This document shows positions 8,165 to 17,602 of a stretch of 64,000 nucleotides of DNA, in pieces. The number at the start of each line of letters is the position of its first letter. Positions within the stretch are counted from its first letter, which is position 1. A model generated the notes under the pieces. It saw only the letters and a list, made by a program, of their open reading frames with translations, did not search any database and was not told where the DNA came from. Source of the DNA: Saccharopolyspora spinosa NRRL 18395 (GTDB taxonomy: Bacteria > Actinomycetota > Actinomycetes > Mycobacteriales > Pseudonocardiaceae); NCBI RefSeq assembly GCF_000194155.1, contig NZ_GL877880.1, forward strand, positions 410,202 to 474,201, written 5' to 3'. The position numbers and the translations under genes are program-made.

Positions 8165-8919
8165 GAGTCGTCCTTCCCGGAATCCTGCTTCGCCGCAGCC
8201 TGCCCGGCATTGCGGCTGCGCGCCAGGGCACCGGCCCCGACACCCAGGCCGAGCGCGCCCACCACGAGCCCGGCGCCGCCCAGCCAGCGGGCCGTGTTGT
8301 CACCGGAACCGGCCTTCGCTTCGTCGGCGGGCGCCTGGTGCGAGGCGCCGCCGTGGGAGTGCTCGCCCTCGGCCTCCTCGACCAGCTTCAGCGCCGGAGC
8401 GGGGTGCTCGGGCTCCTCCGCGCCCTCGGCCGGCGGCGGAGCGTCCCAGTTCACGACCTCGCCGTTGTCGTAGGTCTGCGTGGTGGGCATCACGAGTTCA
8501 TCGGTGTTGGTCGGCAGGGCGCCGAGGGACACCTCGAACTCGTTGAACTCGTTCGGCCCGATCCGGTTGCCCGGCTGCGCCGTCCAGGTGATGGTGCGCA
8601 CAGCTTCGGCAACCTGCGCGCCGGCCACCTCGACCGGCGCGATCTGGACCCGCTCGACCTGGACGTTCCAGCCCGGCATCGGCTTGGTGCGCACCGAGCT
8701 CAGCGGGTACTGCTCTGGAAGGGTCACCTTGACCTGCACGGTCCCGGCGTTCGGCCGCTCGTTCGGCACCCGGAAGGCGACCTTGGCGTAACCGCCCTTG
8801 GCGGCCTCGCCTGGCTGTGCGGTGACGTGCGCGGACGCCGTTCCCGCTCCCATTAGCGCGACAATCCCGCAAGCAGCGGCCAGTGCCGCGGATCGAACCG
8901 CGAATCGCTTTGTCGACAT
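8161..8919 (-). CDS. ycnI: YcnI-like copper-binding protein (DUF1775)
   Basis: A 252-residue protein. Residues 1-30 are a signal peptide ending ASA; the mature protein begins with His (HVTAQPGEAAKGG), the conserved Cu(II) ligand of the YcnI/DUF1775 family. The beta-sandwich runs to about residue 175 (EFNEFEVSLGALPTN). A His-containing linker (EGEHSHGGASHQ) precedes a single C-terminal membrane helix (LGGAGLVVGALGLGVGAGALA). It probably loads or stores copper at the outer face of the membrane together with the downstream CopC. It follows the membrane gene at 8992 by 72 bases, forming a three-gene minus-strand operon. Confidence 0.88.
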   Translation of the reverse strand: MSTKRFAVRSAALAAACGIVALMGAGTASAHVTAQPGEAAKGGYAKVAFRVPNERPNAGTVQVKVTLPEQYPLSSVRTKPMPGWNVQVERVQIAPVEVAGAQVAEAVRTITWTAQPGNRIGPNEFNEFEVSLGALPTNTDELVMPTTQTYDNGEVVNWDAPPPAEGAEEPEHPAPALKLVEEAEGEHSHGGASHQAPADEAKAGSGDNTARWLGGAGLVVGALGLGVGAGALARSRNAGQAAAKQDSGKDDS

Positions 8920-8991
8920 GTTTGCTTGAAATCTCCTGTGCGTATGAGTTATTCGCGCGCGAAAGCGGCGAAATGACGAATGCGCAAACGA

Positions 8992-9576
8992 TCAGATGGC
9001 ATATTCCACTTGATCGACAAGAGATTCCGGAGGCCCGCGACGGGCATGTATTCGCTGGTAGATCAGCAGCGCCAGGGCACGCACCGTGACGACGGCGACG
9101 CACACCGTGCGCGGCTCCGTGACGATCGGTGACGGAGTCGACCTACGGGGCAGGATTGACTCGAGCAGGCGGGCGACTACGAAGAGTGCCCGCTCCGCGT
9201 GCGCCATCACGAGTCCGGTCAGCAGCACCACCGCGATGTGCCCGAGGGCCATTGCCAGCGGTGAGAATGGCATCCCTGGGTACCCGGCACCGTCCTGATG
9301 ACTCGCCACGACCTGCAGAAATATGTGAAGAGTCAGCTGGGTGACGCTCAAGGCCCCTAGAATGCCCCACGACCCGCGCTTGCGATCAGCGAGCGCCACA
9401 CCGGCACCGGCCAGCAGGGCGGTGATCACCACGGTTGTTCCCGGATCGGGTAACGACCCGCCAGCGGCCGCGTGCGCGGCCACGGACAGTGACGCCGACG
9501 TGGTGGCCAAACCGGCACCGCGCAGGACGCGTAGTGCGCCCTGCGTAGGTGTGAGTCTGGCTGCCACAGCAGGCAA
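8992..9576 (-). CDS. Integral membrane protein heading the copper operon
   Basis: A 194-residue protein with about four membrane helices (TTVVITALLAGAGVALADRK, WGILGALSVTQLTLHIFLQV, PLAMALGHIAVVLLTGLVMA, VCVAVVTVRALALLIY). His residues near the outer ends of helices (HIFLQVVASHQDG, GHIAVV) could bind metal. I do not recognise a named family; membrane proteins of this size often accompany YcnI/CopC in actinomycetes. It is the promoter-proximal gene, divergent from the BCCT transporter, so the 170-base gap holds both promoters. Confidence 0.7.
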   Translation of the reverse strand: MPAVAARLTPTQGALRVLRGAGLATTSASLSVAAHAAAGGSLPDPGTTVVITALLAGAGVALADRKRGSWGILGALSVTQLTLHIFLQVVASHQDGAGYPGMPFSPLAMALGHIAVVLLTGLVMAHAERALFVVARLLESILPRRSTPSPIVTEPRTVCVAVVTVRALALLIYQRIHARRGPPESLVDQVEYAI

Positions 9577-9747
9577 GTCTAGGTGTCGGTTCGGCCACGC
9601 TGACCGCAGGTGAGCTTGCCTTGTTCACCCGATTAGGTCACGGTTTACGGGTTGCAGACGGTCCGGAGCTACCACCTGCATACATGCCGGCTCGATTAGT
9701 TCCAGATCGTCGTAACTGACGACGGAGAGGAGGGGGCGTCGCCGAAA

Positions 9748-11508
9748 GTGGCGCCGAAACCTGTGTCGACCGAAACAAAACGAAGTGGTGACCCCGCTGA
9801 GGGCCACCATACAACTGCATTGACCGGAATCCCTGAGTTCCTTGGGAAGCCGAGAACAGACTGGGTCGTTTTCGGCATCACCGCGGCCATCATGTTCGCC
9901 GTGGTCTTCTGGGGAGCATTGGGGACTGACACGCTGAGCGCTGCCTCGTCGGCAGCGCTGAACTGGTTGCTCGCCAACACGGGCTGGGGCTTCGTGCTGG
10001 CGGCCACCGGGTTCGTCATCTTCGCCCTGTTCCTGGCCTTCAGTAAGTACGGTCGGATCCCGCTCGGGAAGGACGGCGAGCAGCCGGAGTTCCGGACGGT
10101 GTCCTGGATCGCCATGATGTTCAGCGCCGGTATGGGCATCGGTTTGATGTTCTTCGGCGTTAGCGAACCGCTCGGCCACTTCGTCTCGCCACCGCCGGGG
10201 ACGGTGCCCGGCGAGAGCGAAGAGGCCATCAAGACGGCCATGGCGACCTCGCTGTTCCACTGGACGCTGCACCCGTGGGCGATCTACGCGGTCGCGGGTC
10301 TGGCGATCGCCTACAGCGCCTTCCGCCGCGGCCGCCGCCAGACGATCAGCGGCGTGTTCGTCCCGCTGATCGGCAAGAAGAACGCGGAGGGGTGGGTCGG
10401 CAAGCTGATCGACATCCTCGCGCTGTTCGCGACGCTGTTCGGTTCCGCCGCCTCGCTGGGCGTCGGCACCCTGCAGATCCGCAGCGGCTTGGAGAGCGCC
10501 GAATGGCTCCCCAAGGACTCGGCCAGCAGCGCCGTGCTGGTTGGGATCATCGCGATCCTGACGATCTGCTTCATCCTGTCTGCGGTGTCGGGTGTCGAGA
10601 AGGGCATCCAGTGGCTGTCCAACATCAACATGGTGCTGGCGGCCCTGCTCGCGCTCTTCGTATTCGTCCTGGGCCCGACGGTGTTCATCCTCGACCTGCT
10701 GCCCACCTCGGTGGGGTCCTACATCAGCGAGTTCGGCGAGATGGCCTCGCGCGCCGGGGCCACCGGCGGCGACGAGATGCAGAACTGGCTGGCGAGCTGG
10801 ACCGTCTTCTACTGGGCGTGGTGGATCTCGTGGACGCCGTTCGTCGGCATGTTCATCGCGCGGATCAGCCGCGGCCGCACCATCCGGCAGTTCGTCGCCG
10901 GCGTGCTGCTGGTGCCCAGCGGGGTCAGCCTGATCTGGTTCGCGATCTTCGGCGGTGCCTCGATCGACGCCCAGAAGGCGGGCGCCAACGTCTACGGCGA
11001 CGGCTCCGCGGAGGCGCAGACCTTCGACGTGTTGGGGACCATGCCGTGGGCCACCGTCACCTCGGTGCTGGTGATGATCCTGGTGGCGATCTTCTTCGTC
11101 TCCGGGGCCGACGCCGCGTCGATCGTGATGGGCACCCTGTCCCAGCGGGGCGCCATCGAACCCAGTAAGTGGGTGGTCATCTTCTGGGGTGCCGCGACCG
11201 GCGCCGTGGCCGCGATCATGCTGGTCATCGGCACCGCCGGCGGTGATGAGGAGAAGGCGCTGGACGGCATCCAGAACCTGACCTTCATCGGGGCGCTCCC
11301 GTTCGCCATCGTCATGGTGCTCATGTGCCTGGCACTGCTCAAGGACCTGCGCAGCGATGACATGACGTTGCGCGACGCAAAGGGCGCCGAAGTGCTGGAG
11401 CAGGCCGTCATCTTGGGCACCGAGGAGCACGACGGCGAGTTCCAGCTGGTGACCACGCCGGCCGAGGCCGAGGAGGCCACCGCGGCGACTGCGGGTGGAA
11501 AAGAGTAA
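9748..11508 (+). CDS. BCCT-family betaine/carnitine/choline transporter
   Basis: A 586-residue protein with 12 membrane segments. Diagnostic stretches are the glycine-rich GMGIGLMFFGVSEPL of TM3, LFHWTLHPWAIYA of TM4, and the Trp-rich box TVFYWAWWISWTPFVGMF of TM8. Such carriers import compatible solutes (glycine betaine, choline) coupled to Na+ or H+ and respond to osmotic stress. The C-terminal 60 residues are acidic and cytoplasmic (EEHDGEFQL, AEAEEAT), a region that senses osmolality in some relatives. GTG start; a GAGGAGG ribosome site sits 12 bases upstream. The next reading frame begins 7 bases after the stop and is the broken permease described below. Confidence 0.92.
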   Translation: MAPKPVSTETKRSGDPAEGHHTTALTGIPEFLGKPRTDWVVFGITAAIMFAVVFWGALGTDTLSAASSAALNWLLANTGWGFVLAATGFVIFALFLAFSKYGRIPLGKDGEQPEFRTVSWIAMMFSAGMGIGLMFFGVSEPLGHFVSPPPGTVPGESEEAIKTAMATSLFHWTLHPWAIYAVAGLAIAYSAFRRGRRQTISGVFVPLIGKKNAEGWVGKLIDILALFATLFGSAASLGVGTLQIRSGLESAEWLPKDSASSAVLVGIIAILTICFILSAVSGVEKGIQWLSNINMVLAALLALFVFVLGPTVFILDLLPTSVGSYISEFGEMASRAGATGGDEMQNWLASWTVFYWAWWISWTPFVGMFIARISRGRTIRQFVAGVLLVPSGVSLIWFAIFGGASIDAQKAGANVYGDGSAEAQTFDVLGTMPWATVTSVLVMILVAIFFVSGADAASIVMGTLSQRGAIEPSKWVVIFWGAATGAVAAIMLVIGTAGGDEEKALDGIQNLTFIGALPFAIVMVLMCLALLKDLRSDDMTLRDAKGAEVLEQAVILGTEEHDGEFQLVTTPAEAEEATAATAGGKE

Positions 11509-11514
11509 GCAAGC

Positions 11515-11810
11515 GTGAACTTCCTGGAGTACGTCGCATCCAGGTGGCAATCGCTGCTGGTGGACTCCTACCAGCACGCCAGCATGATGGTGCAGTGCAT
11601 CGTGCTGGCGACGATCATCGGCGTCCTGGTCGGGGTTGTGGTCTATCGCAGCCCCGCCGGGGCGGCGATCGCGACCGCTGCATCCAGCGATCCTGACCAT
11701 CCCGTCGTTCGCCCTGTTTGCCCTGGATGGTCCAGCAGGGCCTGGTGAAGCTCCCGGACGGCCAAGCCGGCAGTTAGCGGCACCGGAAGGAAGAGGCGAA
11801 GGGCGCCTTC
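11515..11810 (+). pseudogene. Truncated, frameshifted OpuBB/ProW-type ABC permease
   Basis: The first 60 residues match the N-terminus of osmoprotectant ABC permeases (YVASRWQSLLVDSYQHASMM, then VLATIIGVLVGVVVYRS). After GAAIATA the frame is lost; the next frame continues AILTIPSFALFAL, as expected for the family, and then stops making sense. About 75 of the usual 210 or more residues are left, followed by a short tail (MVQQGLVKLPDG) that may come from a later gene of the same operon through an internal deletion. The ATPase and binding protein are absent. It lies 7 bases after the BCCT gene. Confidence 0.7.
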
Positions 11811-11928
11811 TGACGGCTTGCGGCGTGCTCGACGACGGGTGGCGTGCTCGGCTGAAGGTGTCCTTCACCCACATCCAATGCCTCCGACACACCGTTGCGT
11901 GTCGGGAAACCCGCCGTGCGGTGGGGTC

Positions 11929-12582
11929 CTAGTGCCTGACCCGGGCGACGCCGAAGCGGGTGAGCAGGTCGTCCTCGATCCGCCCCAGCTCCGCGTCGAC
12001 GGCGCGGTGCGCCGACCTCCGCCGCTGCGCGGGCATCCGCTCCGCGGCCCGCACCGCGCTGGTCAGCTGCACCAGCCGCTTCGCGGTCCGCTCCGCGTAC
12101 TGCTCCGCGACGACCGCCTCCTCGGTACTCGCCGACTGCTCGCGCAGCTCGCCCAGCGCACCGGCGTCGCCGGCGATCCGCGCGTGCAGCGCCGCGCCCC
12201 GGCCGGTGAAGCTACCCAGCTCGTCCACCGGTACCCCGAGCTGTCGCGCACGCATCCGCTCGTAGCGCTCGCGCGCCACCGACACCGCGTGGAGCGCGAA
12301 CGGTGCGACCACCGGGCCGACCACCTTGGCCACTCCGATGATCTTCTTGGCGTTGCCCGGGGTGATGCGCCCGTGCTCGCCCTTCTTGATCGCTTTGGCG
12401 GCCTTCTTGTCCGCCTTCTTCGCCTGCTTGATCGCCTTGCGGGAGCCAGTCGTGTCCTTCGTCCGGATCTTTCGTCCGGGAGTGCGTTTCCTCACCGCGG
12501 CCAACACCTTCCCGTCCAGCAGTTCCACTGCGATCACCTTAAGTCCGGCCGCCGTGCGGTACGACATCTGCCGGTGCTCCAA
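11929..12582 (-). CDS. DUF6474-like conserved actinobacterial protein
   Basis: A 217-residue soluble protein with no known function. The first third is strongly basic (RKRTPGRKIRTKD, KQAKKADKKAAKAIKKG), followed by a hydrophobic segment (IIGVAKVVGPVVAPFALHAV) that may be membrane-associated, and a helical C-terminal half (GALGELREQSASTEEAVVAE). It resembles the DUF6474 family of actinomycetes; I cannot confirm by search. ATG 12582 is the furthest start; ATG a few codons later (MSYRTAAG) is equally possible. Divergent from the nuclease gene at 12655. Confidence 0.65.
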   Translation of the reverse strand: MEHRQMSYRTAAGLKVIAVELLDGKVLAAVRKRTPGRKIRTKDTTGSRKAIKQAKKADKKAAKAIKKGEHGRITPGNAKKIIGVAKVVGPVVAPFALHAVSVARERYERMRARQLGVPVDELGSFTGRGAALHARIAGDAGALGELREQSASTEEAVVAEQYAERTAKRLVQLTSAVRAAERMPAQRRRSAHRAVDAELGRIEDDLLTRFGVARVRH

Positions 12583-12654
12583 CGGGTACGGTGCGTAGTC
12601 GTTATCACCGGGGTGATGGGCGCGCCTGTCAGAGCGACGGCATACCCTTCACAC

Positions 12655-14283
12655 GTGAAGGACAAGGTGCTGCTCGATGCGGGCGTCGTAACACGGTGCC
12701 GTCGACGCGTGCACCTGGAGAACGATCCCGCGCAGGACGAACCGCCAGCGCAGCTGGATCTGGGTATCGAACAGCGCATCGCCGACGCCGCGGAACACCG
12801 CCGGTACGTCGCGAAACTGCTGTACAACACGCTCGGCGAGGACTGGGCGGAGATCCCGCGTGGCGTTGCGGCCGGCCGCGAGGAGCTGACGCTCGCCGCG
12901 ATGCGCGCGGGCACGCCCTACATCTCCGCTGCGCAGCTGCCCGCCGACGTGCCTGGCGGTCGCCGCGGTTCGGTCGACCTGCTGGTGCGCTGCGGCGACG
13001 GTTACGTACCGGTGCTGGTGGTGCGGCACAAGATCACCGATCCGGGGAATGGCGCCCGGGTGTCGCCGATCGATCGGCCGGTGCCGGAGGCCGCCCGGAA
13101 CGACCAGGCCCGCAAGGTTCGTGCGCAGCCGCGCGACCAGCTGCGCCTGGCGCACGCCGTGCGGTTGCTGCAGGCGTGCGGGATGGGCGCGGCGACGCAC
13201 GTCGGTGGCGTGATCGGCGTCGAGGCCGACGTGGTGCTGTGGCACGACCTGGACGTGCCGAACTGGCCCGGCGGCCGGACCGCGCTCGCCGAGTACGAGG
13301 TGCGGTTCGCCGATCGGTTGGCGGTGGCCACGGCGGCCGCAGAAGGGGCCGAGCCGCTCGCGCTGCCGTCCCGGATCACCGAGTGCAAGGGCTGCCCGTG
13401 GTGGCCGACCTGCGAATCGCAGCTGCGCGAGAAACGCGACGTCAGCCTGGTGGTGCGCGGCGAGGACGCGGTGGCGCTGCGCGACGTCGGGGTGTCCACA
13501 GTGGATGAATTGGCCGCGACGCCGCTGGCGGAGGCGGAAGCGCTGCCGATGACGGGGGTCCGCAACGCTGACGCGATCCTGCTCGCCAAGGCCTGGCTGC
13601 AGAATCTGCCGCTGGTGCGGCGGGTCCGCGATCTGGTGGTGCCGCGCGCGGACGTGGAAGTCGACGTGGACATGGAGAGCTACGCCGACGCCGGGGCTTA
13701 CCTGTGGGGCTGCTGGCTGTCCGGCGCGGACATCGACGAGGAGCCCGGCTACCGGGCGTTCGTCAGCTGGGAGCCGCTGCCGTCCGACGACGAGGGGCGG
13801 TCCTTCGCGGAGTTCTGGACGTGGTTCGGCTCGGTGCGCCGCCGCGCGTACGAGCGGGGCCTGAGCTTCCGCGCCTACTGCTACAACGAGCTCGCGGAGA
13901 ACCGCTGGATGCTCGCCTCGGCCGAGCGGTTCGCCGGGAAGCCGGGGGTGCCGTCGGTGGCGGAGGTCCGCGAGTTCATCAACTCGGCCGAGTGGGTCGA
14001 CCTGTTCGCCTCGGTGCGGGAGCAGTTCCTGTGCCCGAACGGCAAGGGCCTGAAGGTGATCGCGCCGAGCGCCGGGTTCGGCTGGCGGGACGCCGAGGCC
14101 AGCGGCGAGAACTCGATGCGCTGGTACCGCGACGCAGTGGGCTTGGGCGGCGGCGAGCCGGAGCTGTCCCAACGGGACCGGATCCTCCGCTACAACGAGG
14201 ACGACGTCCGAGCGACCTGGACGATCCGCGGCTGGATGACCTCCGAAGCGGCCGACGAGATCCCCTACGCGGCCGACCTCTGA
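12655..14283 (+). CDS. TM0106-family RecB-like nuclease with RNase H-like C-terminus
   Basis: A 542-residue protein from GTG 12655. The N-terminal half is a PD-(D/E)XK, RecB/Cas4-like nuclease domain (GSVDLLVRCGDGYVPVLVV, ALAEYEVRF) with a cysteine cluster ECKGCPWWPTCESQ that in related nucleases binds an iron-sulfur cluster. A helix-hairpin-helix-like stretch (LRDVGVSTVDELAATPL) follows. The C-terminal third is a DEDD exonuclease-like fold: DVDMESYADAG (first acidic pair), and YNEDDVRATW (last motif). The family is predicted to process DNA in repair; no member function is firmly known to me. The gene stands alone between a divergent hypothetical and the amidase. Confidence 0.8.
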   Translation: MKDKVLLDAGVVTRCRRRVHLENDPAQDEPPAQLDLGIEQRIADAAEHRRYVAKLLYNTLGEDWAEIPRGVAAGREELTLAAMRAGTPYISAAQLPADVPGGRRGSVDLLVRCGDGYVPVLVVRHKITDPGNGARVSPIDRPVPEAARNDQARKVRAQPRDQLRLAHAVRLLQACGMGAATHVGGVIGVEADVVLWHDLDVPNWPGGRTALAEYEVRFADRLAVATAAAEGAEPLALPSRITECKGCPWWPTCESQLREKRDVSLVVRGEDAVALRDVGVSTVDELAATPLAEAEALPMTGVRNADAILLAKAWLQNLPLVRRVRDLVVPRADVEVDVDMESYADAGAYLWGCWLSGADIDEEPGYRAFVSWEPLPSDDEGRSFAEFWTWFGSVRRRAYERGLSFRAYCYNELAENRWMLASAERFAGKPGVPSVAEVREFINSAEWVDLFASVREQFLCPNGKGLKVIAPSAGFGWRDAEASGENSMRWYRDAVGLGGGEPELSQRDRILRYNEDDVRATWTIRGWMTSEAADEIPYAADL

Positions 14284-14446
14284 CACCTGTACCGCATCGG
14301 TTTCCGGGCGGTCGAGCGGTGATCTCCGCCCGCGCCGGGCGCGCACGGTGACCATTGTGGACTATCTTTTTCGCCCGATCTAGTTAATATCTTCGTGGTC
14401 GCTGCTTCCCTCGCGACTTTCCGTGACCGTTCGGTTAGGGAGTAGC

Positions 14447-16195
14447 GTGATTCGTCGATGTCTTGCTGCGCTGATCGTGGTCCTGTCCGCGGGTGTCGCA
14501 GCGCCTTCCGCAACCGCCGAGCCGCCCTCGAAGAAGGCGTCCGTCGAGCGCGTGCCGCTCGCCGACGCCGCGCCTGAAGTCCCCGGCAAGGGAAGGGAAA
14601 TCCGCCGGTCCAAGCCGTTCGCGATGGCCGCCCTGCGGTGGAACGGCAAGAACCCGGACCTCGTCGAAGTGCAGGCGCAGCACCTCGACGGCACCTGGGG
14701 CGAGTGGGTGCGGCTGCCCGCCGTGGACGGCCAGGACCGCGGCCGACCGGGTAAGAACCAGGCGAGCGAAGCGGCCTGGCTCGGCGACTCGACGGCGATC
14801 CGGGTGCGCGCCGAATCCGGCGGCGCCCCGGTCGACGCGAAAACCGCGTCCGTGCTGCTGATCGACCCCGGAACTGCGCAGGCCGCGAGCACCGCCGCGA
14901 AGCCCGGCGTGATCAGCCGCGCCGAATGGGGCGCCGATGAGTCGCTGCGCACCCAGTGCTTCCAGCAGCAGGCCGTCGGAGTCGAGTACGGCGACACGGT
15001 CAAGGCCGCGATCGTCCACCACACCGCGGGCACCAACGACTACACCGCGGCCGACTCCGCGCGCATCGTGCGCGGCATCTACGCCTACCACGCGAGCGAA
15101 CTGCAGTGGTGCGACATCGGCTACAACGTGCTGGTGGACAAGTTCGGGCAGGTCTTCGAAGGCCGCTACGGCGGCCTGGAACTCCCGGTGTGGGGCGCGC
15201 ACGCGCAGGGCTTCAACAAGGACACGGTTGGCGTGTCGATGCTCGGCGAGTTCACCTCGGTGTCGCCCAGCGCGACGCAGCTCGAATCCGTGGCTCAGGT
15301 CCTGGCGTGGAAGCTCGCCGGCAACTACCGCGATCCGCTCGGCAAGGTCACGATGGTGTCCGGGTTCGGGGGAACGTCCGCGAAGTACCCGCTCGGCACC
15401 GAGGTGACCCTGCCGGTTATCCACGGTCACCGCGACGTCGGCTACACCGACTGCCCCGGCAACCTGGCCTACCAGGAACTCCCGGCCCTGCGGCAGCGGG
15501 TGGCCGAGTTGATGGGCGACTGGACCGCAGGCGCGATCTACCAGAAGTGGCAGGCCACCGGCGCCGACGCGGGCCCGCTGGGCGGCGTCTACGAGTTGGA
15601 GCGGGACGCCGCCGGCGGCGGGCGCCAGGCCACCTTCGCGGCCGGTGCCAAGTCCGCGTACTGGTCCCCGGCCACCGAAGCATCGCTGATCGAAGGCATG
15701 ATCCGGGACAAGTGGCGGGAGCTCCGCGCGGAGACCGGGGTGCTGGGTTATCCGCGCACCGACGAACTGTCCACACCGGACGGCTCCGGCCGCTACAACC
15801 ACTTCGCCGGTGCCGACGGTTCGATCTACTGGACGCCGTGGACCGGGGCACACGAGATCCGGGGCCTCATCCGGGCGAAGTGGGCGCAGCTCGGGTGGGA
15901 GAAGGGCCCGCTGGGCTACCCGCGTACCGACGAGCTGGGCACGCCCGACGGGGTGGGGCGCTACAACCACTTCGACCGCGCGAACGGCTCGATCTACTGG
16001 ACGCCGGGCACCGGCGCGCACGAGGTCCGCGGGGCGATCAAGGACCGGTGGGCGCAACTGGGCTGGGAGCGGTCGTACCTGGGCTACCCGACCAGCGACG
16101 AGTACGCGGTCCCGGGCGGCCGCCGAAGCGACTTCCAACGCGGCTACGTCGTCTGGAACGCCGCGACCGGCAGCGTCACCGACCGGCCGTACTGA
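14447..16195 (+). CDS. Secreted N-acetylmuramoyl-L-alanine amidase with LGFP repeats
   Basis: A 582-residue exported cell-wall hydrolase. GTG 14447 is preferred because AGGGAG lies 4 bases upstream; GTG 14423 has no ribosome site. Residues 1-24 are a signal peptide ([17 protein letters not shown]). The peptidoglycan-recognition amidase_2 domain spans about 150-350, with zinc ligands in [13 protein letters not shown] and [13 protein letters not shown]. Four LGFP-type repeats follow ([36 protein letters not shown] and two more), which hold such proteins on the mycolate or arabinogalactan layer of the wall. It cleaves the lactoyl-Ala bond of peptidoglycan. Monocistronic. Confidence 0.93.
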   Translation: MIRRCLAALIVVLSAGVAAPSATAEPPSKKASVERVPLADAAPEVPGKGREIRRSKPFAMAALRWNGKNPDLVEVQAQHLDGTWGEWVRLPAVDGQDRGRPGKNQASEAAWLGDSTAIRVRAESGGAPVDAKTASVLLIDPGTAQAASTAAKPGVISRAEWGADESLRTQCFQQQAVGVEYGDTVKAAIVHHTAGTNDYTAADSARIVRGIYAYHASELQWCDIGYNVLVDKFGQVFEGRYGGLELPVWGAHAQGFNKDTVGVSMLGEFTSVSPSATQLESVAQVLAWKLAGNYRDPLGKVTMVSGFGGTSAKYPLGTEVTLPVIHGHRDVGYTDCPGNLAYQELPALRQRVAELMGDWTAGAIYQKWQATGADAGPLGGVYELERDAAGGGRQATFAAGAKSAYWSPATEASLIEGMIRDKWRELRAETGVLGYPRTDELSTPDGSGRYNHFAGADGSIYWTPWTGAHEIRGLIRAKWAQLGWEKGPLGYPRTDELGTPDGVGRYNHFDRANGSIYWTPGTGAHEVRGAIKDRWAQLGWERSYLGYPTSDEYAVPGGRRSDFQRGYVVWNAATGSVTDRPY

Positions 16196-16362
16196 CGCGA
16201 AACGCGCACCGGTGCCCCGAACCGCAACCGGTTCGGGGCACGGGGGCATCCTCCGGGGGATCAGCTCCCGGCGAAGCATCGCGCCGCACGCGAACTGCCG
16301 CGAAGCCGGGCACGCGCGGATGGGGCGGCGATTTCGCGCCAAATCGCCGCCGCTGCCCAGCG

Positions 16363-17121
16363 TTACCGCGGTGCCATCCGGAGTGCGCCGTCCATCCGGA
16401 TGACCTCGCCGTTGAGGTAGTCGTGCTCGACGATGTTCACCGCGAGCTGGGCGAAGTCATCGGGCGTCCCCAGCCGCTTCGGGAACGGCACGCTCTCGGC
16501 CAGCCCGGCGCGGAACTCCTCGCTGATGGTGGCCAGCATCGGCGTGTCCACGATGCCCGGCGCGATGGTCATCACCCGGATGCCGGAAGAGGACAGGTCG
16601 CGTGCGGCCGGCAGCGTCAGGCTCGCCACGCCGCCCTTGGATGCGGCGTACGCGGCCTGCCCGATCTGCCCGTCGAAGGCGGCGACCGAGGCGGTGTTGA
16701 TCACCACGCCGCGCTGGCCCTGCTGGTCGGGTTCCGTCTGGCCGATGGCGGCCGCAGCCAGCCGCAGCACGTTGAAGGTGCCGATCAGGTTGATTTCGAT
16801 GACCTTGCGGAACAGGTCGAAATCGTGCGGGCCCTTGCGCCCGACGATCCGCGCCGACGGCGCGATGCCCGCGCAGTTCACCACGATCCGCAGCGGGTTC
16901 CGGGCGCCGGCGGCCTGCTCGACGGCGGTCTGCACTTGGTCCGCGTCGGTGACGTCGGCGACCGTGTAGGTGACGCCGTCAACGACCGGCGCCTTGGCCA
17001 CCGCGTCCGGCAGGTCCACCGCGAACACGTGCGCGCCGCGCGACGCGAGTGCTCGGGCGGCGGCCGCGCCAAGGCCGGAAGCCCCGCCGGTGACGATCGC
17101 CGCGGTGTCGGTGATCAGCAT
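16363..17121 (-). CDS. SDR dehydrogenase, 3-hydroxyacyl-CoA dehydrogenase type-2-like
   Basis: A 252-residue short-chain dehydrogenase/reductase. The NAD-binding motif TGGASGLGAAAARAL is at residues 10-24, NCAGIAP at about 90, and the catalytic Ser-Tyr-Lys is in NTASVAAFDGQIGQ followed by YAASKGG. The C-terminus MDGALRMAPR is typical of the subgroup that oxidises 3-hydroxyacyl-CoA or related alcohols with NAD+. ATG 17121 has AAAGGA 8 bases upstream. It is followed by no other gene on its strand. A role in fatty-acid or branched-chain amino-acid breakdown is likely but inferred. Confidence 0.9.
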   Translation of the reverse strand: MLITDTAAIVTGGASGLGAAAARALASRGAHVFAVDLPDAVAKAPVVDGVTYTVADVTDADQVQTAVEQAAGARNPLRIVVNCAGIAPSARIVGRKGPHDFDLFRKVIEINLIGTFNVLRLAAAAIGQTEPDQQGQRGVVINTASVAAFDGQIGQAAYAASKGGVASLTLPAARDLSSSGIRVMTIAPGIVDTPMLATISEEFRAGLAESVPFPKRLGTPDDFAQLAVNIVEHDYLNGEVIRMDGALRMAPR

Positions 17122-17225
17122 CTGCTTGTTCCTTTGCGTCCGTTGCTGGTGTCCCGGCATGTCTAACACCTCGGAACGGTCGCAACCAGCATCGGATGCG
17201 GAACGGGCAGGCGGCGAAACGGCGG

Positions 17226-17348
17226 TCAGCGATGGCGGTGCACCCGTCGCTGCGAGGTCGCCTCGACGAACGCCAGCAGCGCGACCAGCGGCAGCGCGGC
17301 CAGTAACGCGAGGCCGGCGAACATTGCGGCGATCCCGATCAGTTCCAT
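17226..17348 (-). CDS. Possible 40-residue single-helix membrane protein
   Basis: A short reading frame ATG 17348 to TGA 17226 encodes one long hydrophobic helix (IAAMFAGLALLAALPLVALL) ending in a basic tail RRVHRHR, the positive end expected to stay inside the cell. The frame has high GC at third positions. No clear ribosome site is seen, so it may be spurious. The rest of the gap to 17602 holds no gene I can support. Confidence 0.35.
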   Translation of the reverse strand: MELIGIAAMFAGLALLAALPLVALLAFVEATSQRRVHRHR

Positions 17349-17602
17349 GTGAAGAGCGTGGTCCGCGTGCCCGGCCCGGCGCTTCTGCCACCGGTGGAAT
17401 TCTGCGATCCGTCCGAGCGAAACCCGCGATCACCGACCGTCGCCGCATCGCCCGCAACGCCGTGCTGCGAGCGTGATCCGTCTCGGTGCCGTGTGACGGA
17501 CGATTCTCACGAAATCCACTGCCACCTGCGGGAATGCGGGTGCGGAGGACTCGCCATCGTCATCCGGGATTGGCTCCAACTCCTCGCCGAACCGACCGCA
17601 TG

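Noticed and set aside
9625-11892. A 755-codon open frame on the minus strand
   Set aside because: Antisense to the BCCT transporter; rich in Gln/His/Asp/Arg without any motif, while the plus strand has a clear membrane protein.
17349-17602. Short minus-strand frame before the aldo/keto reductase
   Set aside because: It continues an antisense-type frame, has no start codon with a ribosome site, and no recognisable sequence.
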